From Nitrospira sp. ST-bin4 (lineage in GTDB: Bacteria; Nitrospirota; Nitrospiria; Nitrospirales; Nitrospiraceae): a stretch of 6,427 nucleotides of DNA. The notes under the pieces were generated by a model. That model was not told the origin of the DNA and did not search any database. It saw nothing but the letters and a program-made list of their open reading frames with translations. A program made the translations under genes and the position numbers. The stretch is from assembly GCA_002083565.1 (NCBI GenBank), contig MSXM01000115.1, forward strand, positions 1 to 6,427, written 5' to 3'. Shown piece after piece: positions 6,403 to 6,427 of the stretch (positions within the stretch are counted from its first letter, which is position 1; each line of letters starts with the position of its first letter).

Positions 6403-6427
6403 ATGAGAGGACCTATTCAAAAGACCT
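6403..6427 (+). CDS. Possible start of a further gene, cut by the window end
   Basis: An ATG 21 bases after the btuB stop opens a frame (MRGPIQKT) that stays open to the last base. The spacing would fit another gene in the btuB transcript, but the upstream sequence has only a weak purine stretch and eight codons cannot identify a product. No terminator is visible between btuB and this point. Confidence 0.3.

Overview
The window is a vitamin B12 (cobalamin) uptake locus on the + strand of a Gram-negative bacterium: a periplasmic binding protein, an inner-membrane permease, its ATPase, a nitrilase-family hydrolase, a cobalamin riboswitch and a TonB-dependent outer-membrane receptor. The moderately GC-rich sequence, the protein style and a hairpin repeat at the left edge that resembles a dispersed repeat I recall from Nitrospira genomes suggest Nitrospira or a relative (Nitrospirota). 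That assignment is recall and inference, not proven here.

Layout. Bases 1-32 hold nothing I recognise. A degenerate palindromic repeat lies at about 27-145 and runs into the 5' end of the first gene, so that gene's start is uncertain. btuF (stop at 1136), btuC (GTG start at 1141), btuD (ATG at 2278, directly after the btuC stop) and a carbon-nitrogen hydrolase gene (ATG at 3140, one base after the btuD stop) form a tight, probably translationally coupled operon. The gap 3911-4335 carries a cobalamin riboswitch leader with an enlarged, heptamer-repeat-built side arm. A small hairpin covering the btuB ribosome binding site follows, then btuB (4336-6381). A possible next gene starts at 6403 and leaves the window.

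How it works together. BtuB would bind corrinoid at the cell surface and pass it inward using TonB energy (TonB/ExbBD are not in the window). BtuF would capture it in the periplasm and BtuCD would import it. The riboswitch sits between the transporter genes and btuB, so by position it controls the receptor but not btuFCD. The hydrolase is the least explained member: it has an intact Glu-Lys-Cys nitrilase triad and could act on imported corrinoids or their amide side chains, but its substrate cannot be read from the sequence.
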